61,565 bases of DNA, from positions 1 to 61,565 of the forward strand of contig JAHDBJ010000029.1 of NCBI GenBank assembly GCA_020630435.1, given 5' to 3'. This document shows positions 17,791 through 29,100 of this stretch, one piece after another. Each line of letters starts with the position of its first letter. Positions within the stretch are counted from its first letter, which is position 1. The notes under the pieces are model-generated. The model was not told the origin of the DNA. It did not search any database and saw nothing but the letters and a program-made list of their open reading frames with translations. Both the position numbers and the translations under genes were made by a program. The DNA is from Saprospiraceae bacterium (GTDB taxonomy: Bacteria; Bacteroidota; Bacteroidia; Chitinophagales; Saprospiraceae).

Positions 17791-18475
17791 GTTAAATGAA
17801 TTTGACAAAACATTCAGCTATAATGGTAAATTACTTTTCAAAGTATCTAATTTTTTAGATGCGCTGAAATTTCATGCGCCAGGTTTGGCTCCAGTGCAAG
17901 ATCAATCAGGCTGGTATCATATTGATGTAGATGGTAAACCGATTTATGAAAAAAGATATGTAAGAGCTTTTGGTTATTATGAGGGACTAGCTACTGTCAT
18001 CTCCAATGAAGGCAGTTTTCATATTGATACCAATGGGAACCCGATATATAAATCAAAATATAACTGGTGTGGAAACTTTCAAGAAGGACGTTGTGCTATA
18101 CGAGATAAAGACAACAGCTATTTTCATATAGATAAACAAGGAAAGCAACCTTATCAAGAGACCTATTCCTATGTTGGTGATTACAAATATGGCTTTGCCT
18201 GCGTCATGAATAACCAACAATTATTTACCCATATAGATAAACAAGGAAAAAAACTCCACAACAAATGGTTTCTTGATCTTGGAGTCTATCACAAAGGTTT
18301 TGCTACCGCTAGAAATGAGGAAGGCTGGTTTCATATCAATTTTAAAGGCGAGCGAATATATCAACACACCTTTGCCCAAATAGAACCCTTCTACAATAAT
18401 TTAGCTTTTTGTGAAACACAAGATGGGCAAAAGTGTGTTATTTCTGAATTTGGAGAAATGAAATTATTTATCTGA
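17771..18475 (+). CDS. WG-repeat protein, last gene of the peptide cassette
   Basis: The protein has 234 residues with no signal peptide or membrane segment. It consists of about six tandem WG-type repeats of 30-35 residues, each reading roughly GWYHIDVDGKPIYEKRYVRA then FxEGLAxVxxxEGSF. WG repeats form beta-structured binding scaffolds and are common in Bacteroidota. The gene overlaps the carbamoyltransferase by 20 nt, so it belongs to the cassette. It may bind the substrate or hold the enzymes together (inference). It lacks any catalytic motif that I can see. It ends 53 bp from the convergent TPR-CHAT gene. Confidence 0.82.
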   Translation: MNWKTIKLNEFDKTFSYNGKLLFKVSNFLDALKFHAPGLAPVQDQSGWYHIDVDGKPIYEKRYVRAFGYYEGLATVISNEGSFHIDTNGNPIYKSKYNWCGNFQEGRCAIRDKDNSYFHIDKQGKQPYQETYSYVGDYKYGFACVMNNQQLFTHIDKQGKKLHNKWFLDLGVYHKGFATARNEEGWFHINFKGERIYQHTFAQIEPFYNNLAFCETQDGQKCVISEFGEMKLFI

Positions 18476-18527
18476 TTCTTATAGTAACTATACTCTTAAT
18501 CTATTTTACAAATAAGCAGATACGGAA

Positions 18528-21500
18528 TCAAGTTAACTTCAACTTTCTAGAGATTACAGATACTAGGAAAACGCTCAGTAATAGAACTAGTAATATTACA
18601 TCTCGTTTTATAAAACCTAGTAGGCTATTTTTTTTAAATTTAATCAAATCATCATTGCCTATCGAAACTAAAGAAGACCAATAGAAAGGGTGAGCTTGAA
18701 ATTTTCCTTTGCGAGTTTTTAAAAAATTTAATTTAGCTTCTCGTAATGCCTTTGATTTTGAGTTACCATCTTTTAGATGTTGAAAGAAGTTTTGTGTTAT
18801 TTCTGGACTTGTTTCATCATCAACTAACCAAAGGCTCATCACAGTACTTGGGCATCCTGCCATATAAAAGGACTTAGCTAAAGAAGCAACTCCTTCCCCT
18901 TTTTCGAATTTACCAATACCAGAGTTGCAAGCTGATAATACAGCTAATTCTGTACCTCTAAAGTCGGCAAATTGAAGATCATAAGCTTTAATATTTGCTT
19001 GATCATGCTCTAAAATAAATTTTGATGAAAATAGGTTTTTATCATCTACTTCAGCATGCATTGCTAGGTGTAAAATTTTTGATTTGTTTTTAGGTTTGAG
19101 AATATCCATTTTACTAAAACTATCATCAAAAAAAGTACTGCCTCCTAGAATATCTGATGCCAAACTAACTTCTATCTTAGTATGAGATAAAGTTGCATTA
19201 TCTGTCCCATTATAGCTACAAGCATATCCAGTATAGTTCTTACTAGCTTGCTTATTTTGTTTAGTTGCTTTTAATAAAAGAGAGGTTGAATATGCGTATT
19301 GTATGGAATAGTCAAAGATCAAGTAAGGAAGTGTAGCATATTCTATCTCTTCGTTGGAATGAGCATCTGTTAGTAATAATTCAAAAGGAATAAAGTTTAA
19401 TGCACCATCAGGCAAAATGATCAATTTATTTTTATTAGTTCCTAGGGAAGTTAATATGTTTTTCAATAATAAATCATATAAAGCACTCGAAGATTGAGTA
19501 AAAGTATCGTAGCCTTCTTTTCTAGAATCGTAAATACAGTCTTCATTACTTATACTGTGTCTAAAATCACCAATGATAAAATCTTTATTTTGCTTATATC
19601 CAATGAGTTCCATTAATCTATTGTCTTTGGGAATCGTATCAAGGAGAATCGTATCATTACTAATTCCAATAACATGGAAATATCGAGCACTTTCAAAATA
19701 CTCAATAAAGATCGTACTATCATCAAGCATTTCTCTTATACCCTCTAAAGTAATATTCTTTGATTGGTATTTCATTCTGTAGTATAAAGGATTGTTTTTT
19801 TCTAATTGTTGTAACAATCGATTTCTTTGATGACTTAGCTGAGCTATACTATTTTCGATTTCAAGAATTTTAGTATTAGCTTTTGTTTGTTTAGCTAAAA
19901 CCAATTCATCCCGTAGAGTATGAATATCAAGACTTAGAGAATGATCACCATAGATATCTTCCAATACCTCATTTTCATTGATGACCCCAAAATTTTGCAA
20001 ATGGAATCTAGATAAATTAGTTTTTGACTTTTCCATTATGCTTAGCATCAGATCGATGTATTTTTCTTCTTTAGTAATTTCATATAATGATCTTGCATTT
20101 CTTACACCAAATACATAGATGTATCGATTCTTCTGAATGATATTGAGTCCTGATTTTCCTTCACTATAGCTCAATAACATTTTTTCCAATAAGCGAATAC
20201 TCGCTAAACTATAATCCAAAGACATTTTTAAATTCTCAGTATCATTATTCTCTTTGTACATTCCATCATAAACGAGAATCATATTTTTCAAAGCATAAAA
20301 TAATTGAACTGGAGAGCTAATTTGTTCTAAAGCATAATCTTTCTTAACATCGAATTTTTCTTCTTCAAGTAAAGAGGTATTGATCGCTTTATTGTAATAA
20401 AGCAGTGCAGGCTCGTAATTTTTATCAAAAGAATACAGCCTTGCTAAATTATTATAATTACGATAAACTTCTGGATGATACTTTCCTTGCACCCGTTCTC
20501 TCATTTGAACACTTTCCAGATAAGTCTTCGCTGCTTTTTCTTTGCTTTGAATTCCTTTCATCCCATGTTGATTTTGATAAGACATCCCTAAATTATTGAT
20601 AGAATTAGCCTTTTGTCTATGATCTTTGGAATAGTTTAGATCCCACTTTTTTAATGCTTGTTGATAAATGTAGATAGAGGAGTCTAGCATTTCAACTTTC
20701 CAAGTGTCTATTGTCTTTACAAGTTGACCTTTATCATCCTTAATCGAACCCAATTTACTGATATCCCAATAGTATAAAGCAATATCATTCTCTATTAAAG
20801 CTCTTAGGGGGTAGGATTGATGAATGTTTTCTTGATCTAAATATGCTTTTACAGCTTTGAAGAGACCTAAAGAGTTTCGATGTTCTGTGGTTCTTTTTTT
20901 TGACGATAGCATCAACTCATATTGATAATTACTAGCTAACCAATACTTCGTTTTAGCTTTCAGCGTAGCAGGAACATTACTATATTGGTCAGCAAGATTA
21001 GCGGCATTCTTAAAATAAGGTCTAGCTCCTTCTACTGCAAAATCAAACCAAGGCCAATAACCAAGACCTAAATTTGCTTCAATCATAGTGAGTGTGTCTT
21101 GCTGTATTTTCGCTATCTCTAATGCTTGATTGTAGTGATTTAGAGAAATAACTCGATCTAGTCTAGTTCCCCTTGCCTTATGGAGATTTCCCTTTGTTAA
21201 AGAAAGTTTTGCTTTTATTGTTTCACTCGTTTGTTGCTCATTGGTCAATTTTTCAACTTGATTTAAAATAGATTCAACTTCATCTAATTCATCATTTTCT
21301 ATTGCATAGTTGGCAGCTTTTAGATAAATAACTTTTGCTTCATTCAGTAAATCACATACCATGAGTTGCTTAGCGGCTTTCAGATATAGCTCAACTGCTT
21401 TGTAATGTTGTAAGCTTTGCTCAGCTTGTTCAGCCTCTATAATTATTTCCTCCGCTTTTTGTTGGCAAAGGGTGCTTGCATGAAGTTGTGGCTGTAAAAG

Positions 21501-21539
21501 GAACCAAGCTAGGAAGACAATAAAAAGTAGGTTTTTCAT
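18528..21539 (-). CDS. Membrane-anchored TPR-CHAT protease (locus A)
   Basis: The protein has 1003 residues when started at 21539; an in-frame ATG at 21584 would add 15 residues but lies upstream of the likely promoter. A signal peptide (LLFIVFLAWFLLQPQLHAS) is followed by helical TPR-like repeats to about 500, including NHYNQALEIAKIQQD and AKTYLESVQMRERVQGKYHPEV. A CHAT (caspase-HetF-associated) domain has His828 in HLAMHA and Cys871 in VLSACNSGIG, plus GEGVASLAKSFYMAGCPSTV and AHPFYWSSLV. A single C-terminal membrane helix (about 980-997) and a short basic tail follow. The protease should face the periplasm while tethered to the inner membrane. It is divergent from an ECF sigma factor and its one-pass partner. 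A parallel arrangement exists at 33323-37952. The substrate is unknown; the partner protein at 22235 is a candidate. Confidence 0.9.
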   Translation of the reverse strand: MKNLLFIVFLAWFLLQPQLHASTLCQQKAEEIIIEAEQAEQSLQHYKAVELYLKAAKQLMVCDLLNEAKVIYLKAANYAIENDELDEVESILNQVEKLTNEQQTSETIKAKLSLTKGNLHKARGTRLDRVISLNHYNQALEIAKIQQDTLTMIEANLGLGYWPWFDFAVEGARPYFKNAANLADQYSNVPATLKAKTKYWLASNYQYELMLSSKKRTTEHRNSLGLFKAVKAYLDQENIHQSYPLRALIENDIALYYWDISKLGSIKDDKGQLVKTIDTWKVEMLDSSIYIYQQALKKWDLNYSKDHRQKANSINNLGMSYQNQHGMKGIQSKEKAAKTYLESVQMRERVQGKYHPEVYRNYNNLARLYSFDKNYEPALLYYNKAINTSLLEEEKFDVKKDYALEQISSPVQLFYALKNMILVYDGMYKENNDTENLKMSLDYSLASIRLLEKMLLSYSEGKSGLNIIQKNRYIYVFGVRNARSLYEITKEEKYIDLMLSIMEKSKTNLSRFHLQNFGVINENEVLEDIYGDHSLSLDIHTLRDELVLAKQTKANTKILEIENSIAQLSHQRNRLLQQLEKNNPLYYRMKYQSKNITLEGIREMLDDSTIFIEYFESARYFHVIGISNDTILLDTIPKDNRLMELIGYKQNKDFIIGDFRHSISNEDCIYDSRKEGYDTFTQSSSALYDLLLKNILTSLGTNKNKLIILPDGALNFIPFELLLTDAHSNEEIEYATLPYLIFDYSIQYAYSTSLLLKATKQNKQASKNYTGYACSYNGTDNATLSHTKIEVSLASDILGGSTFFDDSFSKMDILKPKNKSKILHLAMHAEVDDKNLFSSKFILEHDQANIKAYDLQFADFRGTELAVLSACNSGIGKFEKGEGVASLAKSFYMAGCPSTVMSLWLVDDETSPEITQNFFQHLKDGNSKSKALREAKLNFLKTRKGKFQAHPFYWSSLVSIGNDDLIKFKKNSLLGFIKRDVILLVLLLSVFLVSVISRKLKLT

Positions 21540-21561
21540 AGTAAAAGACATATTGTTATAA

Positions 21562-21595
21562 CAAACATAGCACTTTTTGTACATTTATGGGCAAA
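21562..21595 (-). promoter_or_regulatory. Housekeeping-type promoter for TPR-CHAT gene A
   Basis: On the minus strand TTTG (21595-21592) precedes TATGTTTG (21569-21562) by 22 nt. The second element is an exact TAnnTTTG -7 box. Transcription would start about 17 nt before the ATG at 21539, which supports that start over the one at 21584. Confidence 0.55.
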
Positions 21596-21629
21596 TTAGA
21601 TCGTTTTATAAAATAAATGGATTCTACTA

Positions 21630-21657
21630 TTGGGATTTCTATACTTCACGACGCTTA
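21630..21657 (+). promoter_or_regulatory. ECF-type promoter motif, copy 1 (before its own sigma gene)
   Basis: This 28-bp element fits the shared pattern wTGGGwTTTCyATmCyTCA followed 4-5 nt later by GCT. Two more copies lie at 23066-23093 and 29213-29240, and 17 of 28 positions are identical in all three. It ends 11 nt before the sigma ATG, implying autoregulation with a very short leader. Confidence 0.6.
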
Positions 21658-21668
21658 TTAAATAAACA

Positions 21669-22229
21669 ATGTCTCCAGAAGAATTTGAACAATTAAGACT
21701 TGATCTCATTTATCGAAGGGGTACCTCTTACAACAAACTGATCAAGAACTATCGAGATAGCTGCCTTTCTGCTCTTGTAAATAAAGGATGTGCTTTGGAA
21801 CTAGCCGAAGACCTTTTTCAAGATGCTTTCATGAAATTTACTGATAAAGTCATAGACAATACATTTACTTATCGACATGAAGGCGGTGTAAAAGGCTATC
21901 TTGTTAAGAGAATGGAACTAGACTTTTATTCTAATATGAAAAAACAAAAAAGACGGAGTGACATACGCAAGGATATTGATATTCCTTTAGCGTATATTAC
22001 AGATAAGGAAACCGAAAAATTACACCAAGCACTTTGGAAAGCGATTGACCAAATGCAAGGAAAAAATTGTTCAAAAATATTTAGAATGGTAATTTGTGGT
22101 AAAATGAAATTGGCAGAAATTGCAAAATTACTTGGTTATTCTAGTGGGGATGCCGTGACCGAACGAAAAAGAGCTTGTAAAAAAGAGTTAACTTTAAAGG
22201 CATTAGACATTTATGAATCATTAATGTAG
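21669..22229 (+). CDS. ECF-type RNA polymerase sigma factor (locus A)
   Basis: The protein has 186 residues, a typical ECF length. Region 2 runs from about 20 to 90, with LELAEDLFQDAFMKF as the core-binding helix and GYLVKRMELDFYSNMKKQKR as the -10 contact helix. Region 4 is about 120-180, with the helix-turn-helix MKLAEIAKLLGYSSGDAVTE followed by KRACKKEL. The start is the first ATG of the frame after a conserved promoter-like motif. The next gene, a membrane protein with an anti-sigma-like N-terminus, begins 5 nt after the stop. It is divergent from the TPR-CHAT gene. The same promoter motif precedes the two T9SS cargo genes downstream, so these are its likely regulon. Confidence 0.88.
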   Translation: MSPEEFEQLRLDLIYRRGTSYNKLIKNYRDSCLSALVNKGCALELAEDLFQDAFMKFTDKVIDNTFTYRHEGGVKGYLVKRMELDFYSNMKKQKRRSDIRKDIDIPLAYITDKETEKLHQALWKAIDQMQGKNCSKIFRMVICGKMKLAEIAKLLGYSSGDAVTERKRACKKELTLKALDIYESLM

Positions 22230-22234
22230 GTACA

Positions 22235-22948
22235 ATGAAAATTTCAGAGGACGATATAATGCAAATTCAACAATACCTTGATTATCAAATGAATGACGAG
22301 GAACGCAAAGCTTTTGAAGAACGCTTAGAGCAAGAAGCGGAACTTCAAAAAGCCCTTGTTATTTATCAAAACATCCCGAATGTTAGCCAAGATTATTTTG
22401 AAAATCAGAGAAGAGAGGACATAGCTAAAGCCTATCAAGAAGTCAAGCAAGAACAGCCGATCCAGTTGTCTGAAGAAGGAAAAAAAAGAAGTTTATTCTC
22501 CTATTGGCGCAGTATTGCTGCAACATTGCTTATTCTAATTATAGCGATTTTAGGATGGTCTTATTGGAACCTGAAACAGCAAAATAATAAAGTTTTAGTT
22601 GAAAACTATATCAAAGATTCCAACCAACGGTCTAGTGAAGATACCACTAGCCCTTTGAAAAAAAAGATAGATGATGGTATCCTTACACTCAAAAATAAAC
22701 AATACAACCAAGCTAAAACCTTATTCGATGATGCTTTACTCGTAAGTCAAAAAGACAATAATCCTATACAATACAAAATACAATGGTACTTGGCACTATG
22801 TCATATAGGACTAGGCGAAATACCAGCAGCACAAAACATCTTATCCAATCTTATTGAAGAAAATCAACCCTCCCCAATTATTGTACAACAAGCAAAAGAA
22901 CTCCAATCCACCCTACTTTGGAAAGAACGACTTGGTATAAAAAGATAA
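22235..22948 (+). CDS. One-pass anti-sigma-like protein with periplasmic TPR-like tail (locus A)
   Basis: The protein has 237 residues. The N-terminus (IQQYLDYQMNDEERKAFEER, residues 11-30) has the look of the sigma-binding segment of Bacteroidota anti-sigma-like proteins, and there is no zinc-binding HxxxCxxC. One membrane helix spans about 93-111 (IAATLLILIIAILGW). The C-terminal 110 residues are TPR-like (LKNKQYNQAKTLFDDALLV and YLALCHIGLGEIPAAQNILS) and should lie in the periplasm. It sits 5 nt after the ECF sigma gene. The inferred role is to hold the sigma factor at the membrane until a periplasmic event, possibly cleavage by the divergent TPR-CHAT protease, releases it. The 36225 protein has the same layout despite low sequence similarity. 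Confidence 0.75.
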   Translation: MKISEDDIMQIQQYLDYQMNDEERKAFEERLEQEAELQKALVIYQNIPNVSQDYFENQRREDIAKAYQEVKQEQPIQLSEEGKKRSLFSYWRSIAATLLILIIAILGWSYWNLKQQNNKVLVENYIKDSNQRSSEDTTSPLKKKIDDGILTLKNKQYNQAKTLFDDALLVSQKDNNPIQYKIQWYLALCHIGLGEIPAAQNILSNLIEENQPSPIIVQQAKELQSTLLWKERLGIKR

Positions 22949-22959
22949 TGAAAAAGTGT

Positions 22960-23023
22960 GTTCTATAAAATAGAACGAGAATGACGCAGATTGAGACGAA
23001 TCACATTCGTTTTGGTCTGTGTT
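22960..23023. repeat. Two inverted repeats, including a long RNA hairpin
   Basis: GTTCTAT/ATAGAAC (22960-22976, 3-nt loop) is perfect. A much longer hairpin follows at 22983-23023: a 19-bp stem with several G-U pairs around a CAC loop, with the inner ACGAAT/ATTCGT fully Watson-Crick. No T tract follows at once, so it is not a classic terminator. It could protect the 3' end of the sigma/anti-sigma mRNA or be a mobile palindromic element. Confidence 0.5.
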
Positions 23024-23065
23024 TTAGTATTCTTCCAAAAAAAGTAAAAAAAATAAGAATATAAC

Positions 23066-23093
23066 ATGGGTTTTCCATACCTCATGTTGCTAG
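23066..23093 (+). promoter_or_regulatory. ECF-type promoter motif, copy 2 (before the 1982-residue T9SS cargo gene)
   Basis: This copy reads ATGGGTTTTCCATACC, then TCATG and TTGCTAG. It ends 67 nt before the ATG at 23161, nearly the same distance as copy 3 from its gene (66 nt). Confidence 0.6.
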
Positions 23094-23160
23094 CCTAATA
23101 GATGGCAAGCTAAAGCCTTGCTATCCCACATTCTATTTTATAACAAAAACACACACAATT

Positions 23161-26100
23161 ATGAAACGGACTTTTCTTTTTTTGATTTTTTGGACTTTTT
23201 ATTCGTTTGCTTTTGGACAAACGCATTCGCCTGTACATTCTGGTTTTGCATATTATTCAAAAGGTAGTAGCAAAGGCATAGAAGTTTATAATGACTGTGG
23301 AGGTATAATACTTTGTGATACTTGGGTATGGGTGATCGATCTTTCGTCAGGTGCTGGAATTAAAACGGCGTTACTTGGAGCTGGAGAAGATGGAATAAGA
23401 GAACACTCTTCATTGGAAAGTTTATTTAATAATTTTATACAAAATGATCCCAAAGCAAAGTTAGCTATTAACGGAAGTGTATTTGATTGTTATGATGGAT
23501 TAGGTATATGTAATATCAACCAAGATCATGTATGTGATACTGAGTTAACTAATATAGAATGGCCAATAAAAGATGGTGAATTAATCATAAAAGGAAGTAA
23601 ATATTTTAGAACATTTGACGGTAATGTAGAGGATGAATCTGGTGAAGTTTCAGATAGTTACTGGAAGGCTCTAAGAGTTTATGACGATTATGCAACAATA
23701 AAAAACCTTAATTTAGAGGTAAATGAAGTGGAAAATTCATTGATAAATGATAATAGTAATAGTATAATAGTTGGAAAGAATTTCGGAGTTGGTGGTCCTT
23801 TTACTCCAATTGACGGACTTACTTTAATAGGTCTTACAAATCCAAATGATGAAGGTTATGAAAAGCTAGTTGTATATGCTTCTAATAGTTCAAATCAAAC
23901 TCGAATAGATGCTGCTTTTATTTTGGGTAGTTTTGGGGTTCCTTTGACTATATGTGAATTAGATTCAGAATGTACTGATATGACACAAATAATACAGTTA
24001 GATGGTGGATGTTCTACACAAGCATCTATTGTGAGGAAATATGATGAATGTAGTAACTTAGTTAATTCTAATGTAATTCAATCCTTTAGAAGAATCCCAC
24101 ACGCAATAGGTTTTTATGGAGTTCCTATATTATTCAATGATGGATTGGATTTAAATGGAGGTAAACCTTCTTTACCTTCATCTAGAATGACTGTTCGATT
24201 TGAATTGGAAGGTGGACCACTTTATAATGTGACAGATTTAATTCAACTTGAAGAAGTTCAAATTAAAAATAGCGATGGTGATTTTAAAGATGTTCTTGTT
24301 TATGTACAACCTCATCCAGGACATTACGAAGGTGAAAAGTATTATTGTTATCAAACAAACTTAGACTTTTTAAGAAGAAGTGAAAACATTAATAGGTACT
24401 TTTTTGAAATTGATGTATCAAATCATTCTTTTTCAAATGGATTTACTGATTTCAAATTCAAAGTGTCAAATGGTACGTATACATCTATTGGTAAAGGTGA
24501 AATTTATTTTGTTGATGGAGAAAATTTTGCAGACATATATACTTACCCAGATAAATCAGAAAGAGAATATATGATAGAATGTATTGATAAAGGGATATTA
24601 AGAGGTAGTGGAACTTCTTTTCTAACGTATGAAGAATTAACCTATGTACAGGCAGCAAAGATATTGTTCAATATAGGTAAATCAACAGTTCCGTTATTTG
24701 GTTTAGATACTTCACCTGGTAACGCAAATAATCCTTTATCAAAATGTCATCCAGAGTGGTCTTACGTACAAACCCTAATCAATAGAGGATTAGATATTTC
24801 AGATTTTGATCCTGATAATGGTATACCTTTTAATATATTATGTAAATACTTGGTAGAGTTATTTGGATTAACGTCTAATAATACAGGAACAAATGATCAA
24901 TCTACAAATGATGAAGCAACTTCTGACCCTAATGTGAATATAATTCGGAATATTTTAGTAAAAAAACTAAAAGGAAATTCTACCGTTGCAGAACGGTTAG
25001 ATGATGTATTTTATCTAAATGAGAACGGAGACCCTTCTCATTCAATGTATACGCCTAAAGTACGTGCTCGTGTAGCTCGAGTATTAAGTGGGGTGTTTGA
25101 CCACTTAAAAGAAAAATATAATGGATCCTCGAGTTTACTTCCTAATCAATCTTATAGTGATTGGAATTTGATAGGAGGAAAATTAAACTTAGAAGGGGGG
25201 GCAGATGAAACACCGCCACCACTATTAACAGGCACTAGAAATATATTTGACAATGAAACACTAGAACTCGATCTTCCTTTACAAGATAATAGTGGGAATC
25301 CATTAGCGTTCTATTGGGCAGTTAAAGGAGGAGATTTACAACCAACTACTACAGGGCAATTCAATGCTGTCACCTTCACTCCACCGACAGTCAATAGTAC
25401 GACTACTTTTGATTTATACATCTGGGTAGGAAATACCGAAGGCGAATATGCGGAGGGCATTCTCACGATCATCGTAACACCAGAAGGTGAGAATCCTACA
25501 ACTTCGGATATGACCCTCACCGCTACGATCAGTCCTAATACAGCTTTTGCAAATGATCCTGTTTCCTTATCTGGAACACTGGCCTATGATACAGGTGCAC
25601 CCGTGGTCAATGGTACAGTTACCATTGATGTAGATGGTAGTACTTGTACAACGCCAACCGATGCAAATGGAGCTTTTCAGAAAGTCATTCCTGCACCTGC
25701 CAATTCTACTACTGTACAAGTAACGGGTAGTGATGGAAATTTATCGGATACTGTAGATTTAGGATTAACTATAACTACTCAATCAACAGATTATAGTATA
25801 ATGAATAATCAGGTTACAACTGCAGTAAATCAGGTGCCTTTGAATAATAAGATACATATTCGCAGCACTGAAAATAGAGTTTTCCATTGGTTCGAAGTAG
25901 TAAATGTAAATGATAATCTTACTGTACAATGGAATTTCATTGACCCTAATGGAGACGTTTGGTTGACAGAAGAAGGACTTCTTGTTGATAGTAATGGAGG
26001 TGGATATGCAGCTTGGGCTTATATGGATGTTGGTGGTACAGGTGCAGAAGACTTAGAAGGACGTTGGTCTGTACAGGTAAGTATCAGCGAGAATGGAGGT

Positions 26101-29100
26101 GCTTTTGAGCAAGTTATTACAGATTATTTTTATATGGTTTATGAATTTAATAGTCATGTAATGTGTGAAGATATAAATGAAGAGACGAATCAATATGTCA
26201 ATCCGACAAATACATTTTATACCAATGATGATAGAGCATATACATGGGCTAAGTTTACAAATATAGCAGAACAAATGGATGTTAAAACAGAATGGTATGA
26301 CCCTAATGATGAATTAATGTTTGATTATGAATTTACAATAACAGATCCTATTGAAGAAGATGCAGATTTTTATCCAGATTTTTATCAATGGAATTGGCTT
26401 GATATTGTTGGAAACCCAGCAGCCTATCGTACAGGAACATGGACTGTTAAGTACTTTGAAAAAGATGTAGAAAATATGTGGGATTTAATTTATCAAGATA
26501 ATTTCCAAATTTTAGAAGATCCTAATGTTGATCCAGTTCCTAGCGTAAGTATAAATAATAATGATCCAACAGAAGCTGATCCAATCAACATCACCTTCTC
26601 AGCAACGGATAATACCTACTTAAATAAGGTCACTTGTTACTGGCGAATTGATAATGGCGCTTGGCAAAGCGAAGTACAAAATAGTATCAATGCATTCTCA
26701 TGGTCTGGTACCAAAGACTTAGGTTTATTTACCGAAGGTACTCGTATAGAATTCTATGCAACGGCAATAGACAACTCTGGGAATATGGCTTCATCGCCCA
26801 CTCAAGTCATCATTGTCAAGGACGATGATACCATTCCACCAAGTATCAGTAACCAACTTGCTGTGGAGTATAATGGTAATAACGATGGATTGATTCAAGA
26901 TACCGAACAAATTCTTCTTTCAGCAATTGTCACAGACAATAAAGGAGTAGGAGAGGTGATTTTTTATATAGATGGTAATGTTGTTCCATTAACTGGAAAC
27001 TATACAGCGATAGCAGGCCCTTTATCATCGGGTGTGCACACTTTTACAGTAGTCGCAACAGATAGTGATAACTCTCCATTGAGCATTGCTAATTCAATAA
27101 CATTTGAAGTCTGTACATTACTTACCTATTATCAAGATGTTGATGGTGATAGCTATGGTAATCCCAATGTCATGCAACAATCATGTACTCCGATCACAGG
27201 TTATGTAACCAATGACGGTGATTGTAATGATAATGATCCTTTTATCAATCCAAGTGCATTAGAAGCTTGTGATGAAATAGATAATAATTGCAATGGAATT
27301 ATTGATGATGCGGTGATTGACTGTCAATGCCTTATCGTAACCAATACCAATAATGCTGGCGATGGTTCTTTACGGGAAGCAATAAACTGTGCTAATATCA
27401 ATCCTGTCCCTGATGTTATCAAATTTGATTTGTCAGGTAATGAACCTCATACGATTACAGTCAATAGTCCTTTACCTGCTTTGACGGATGACGGTACGAC
27501 TATCGACGGTACTACTCAACCTGGGCATACTACTTGGTGGGGTATTATCATTGATGGTAATAATACCGTTGATAGAGGTATTGAAATCAATGCTAATGAT
27601 TGTGCCTTGTATGGATTGCAGATACAACATTTTCAAAACGGAATTTATGTTGATGGTAATCATGCAATTATCGGAGAACCATTTAAAAGGAACTTTATAT
27701 TGTCCAATGCCTTAAACGGCATTCTTCTTGAAAATGCTGATCATACGACCATTCAATCAAGTTATATTGGCACAAGAGTACTTGAAGAACGTGATGCAAA
27801 CTTAGGTAATGGTATAGCAGGTATTAATGCTATTAATTCAAATCATTTGACGATTGGTGGAACAGAAAATCGACAGGGCAATACGATAGCGAATAATCAA
27901 TATGCTATTCGTTTAGAAGGAGGAGGAAATAATCGTATGGCTGAGAACCAGCTTTTCTGCAATACCAATGCTATCGTTTTTAGTAGTAATAATTTAGTCA
28001 ATAGTGGGAAAATTCCACCTGTTATTTCTAGTGTAAGTAACACTAATATTAGCGGTACTGCAGAAGCAAACGATTATATTGAAGTCTTTCTTCAATTATA
28101 TACAGAGGATTGTATAAGTGCTGATTGTCAAGGAAAAGAATTCCTAGGAGCAACAACTACCAATGCATCAGGAACTTGGAATCTTTCAGGACCATTTGAT
28201 CATTATGTTGATTCGGATGCTTCTATTGTTGCTACTGCTACTGATGCAGATAATAATACTTCGATGTATTCTGATTGCTTAGGTAATAGTCCAACGGTTT
28301 GTAATCCTCCTGTGCCTACAAGTCCAACCATTATTAGTGGGAATGTCGTAAAGCTTAATTGGTATGCTGCTACAGATGCAGATCGATATCGAATTCGTTT
28401 TAGACCTATTGCTGGTACTTGGGTTGAGAAGTTGACTGCGGCTGATGAGACTTTCCGTTTTTTGAATGAACTAAGTCCAAATACTACATATGAGTATCAG
28501 TTGAAGACACTCTGTCTGAATTTGAATTCTACTTGGACAAGCACATCAACATTTACGACTAATGCGGATATTTGTGACCTTCCTGCACAAACGAGTTCCA
28601 ATATTCTTAATGCTACCGATGTTGCTTTATCATGGACTGCTTATCCTGATAATATCAAATATAAGCTAAAAATCAAACCAAGTAATAATACGAGTCCATG
28701 GACAGAATATAATAGTCTGAATACGAATACAAAAACAGAAACAGGTTTGTTTTCTGGAATGGAATATAAATACAAGCTCAAAACAAAATGCGTTGGAGGA
28801 TGGACTGGATGGTCATCGAATTACTACTTTATGATGCCTAGCTCTAGACAAGATGGTAATGTTGAGGAATCAAACCCTTCTTTCCAACTTTTCCCTAACC
28901 CTGCAAAAGACCAAGTGAAGTTGACCTTTACGAATGATACTCCGAAGACCATTCAATTACTAGATATTCATGGAAAGCTGTTAGAAGAATTCAAGACTGC
29001 ACAAAGTCAAATGGAATTTTCAGTTGCTGCACTTCCAAGTGGTATTTACTACATCAATGTTTTATCAGCAGAACAGACTAAGCAAAACGCTCGTTTTGTA

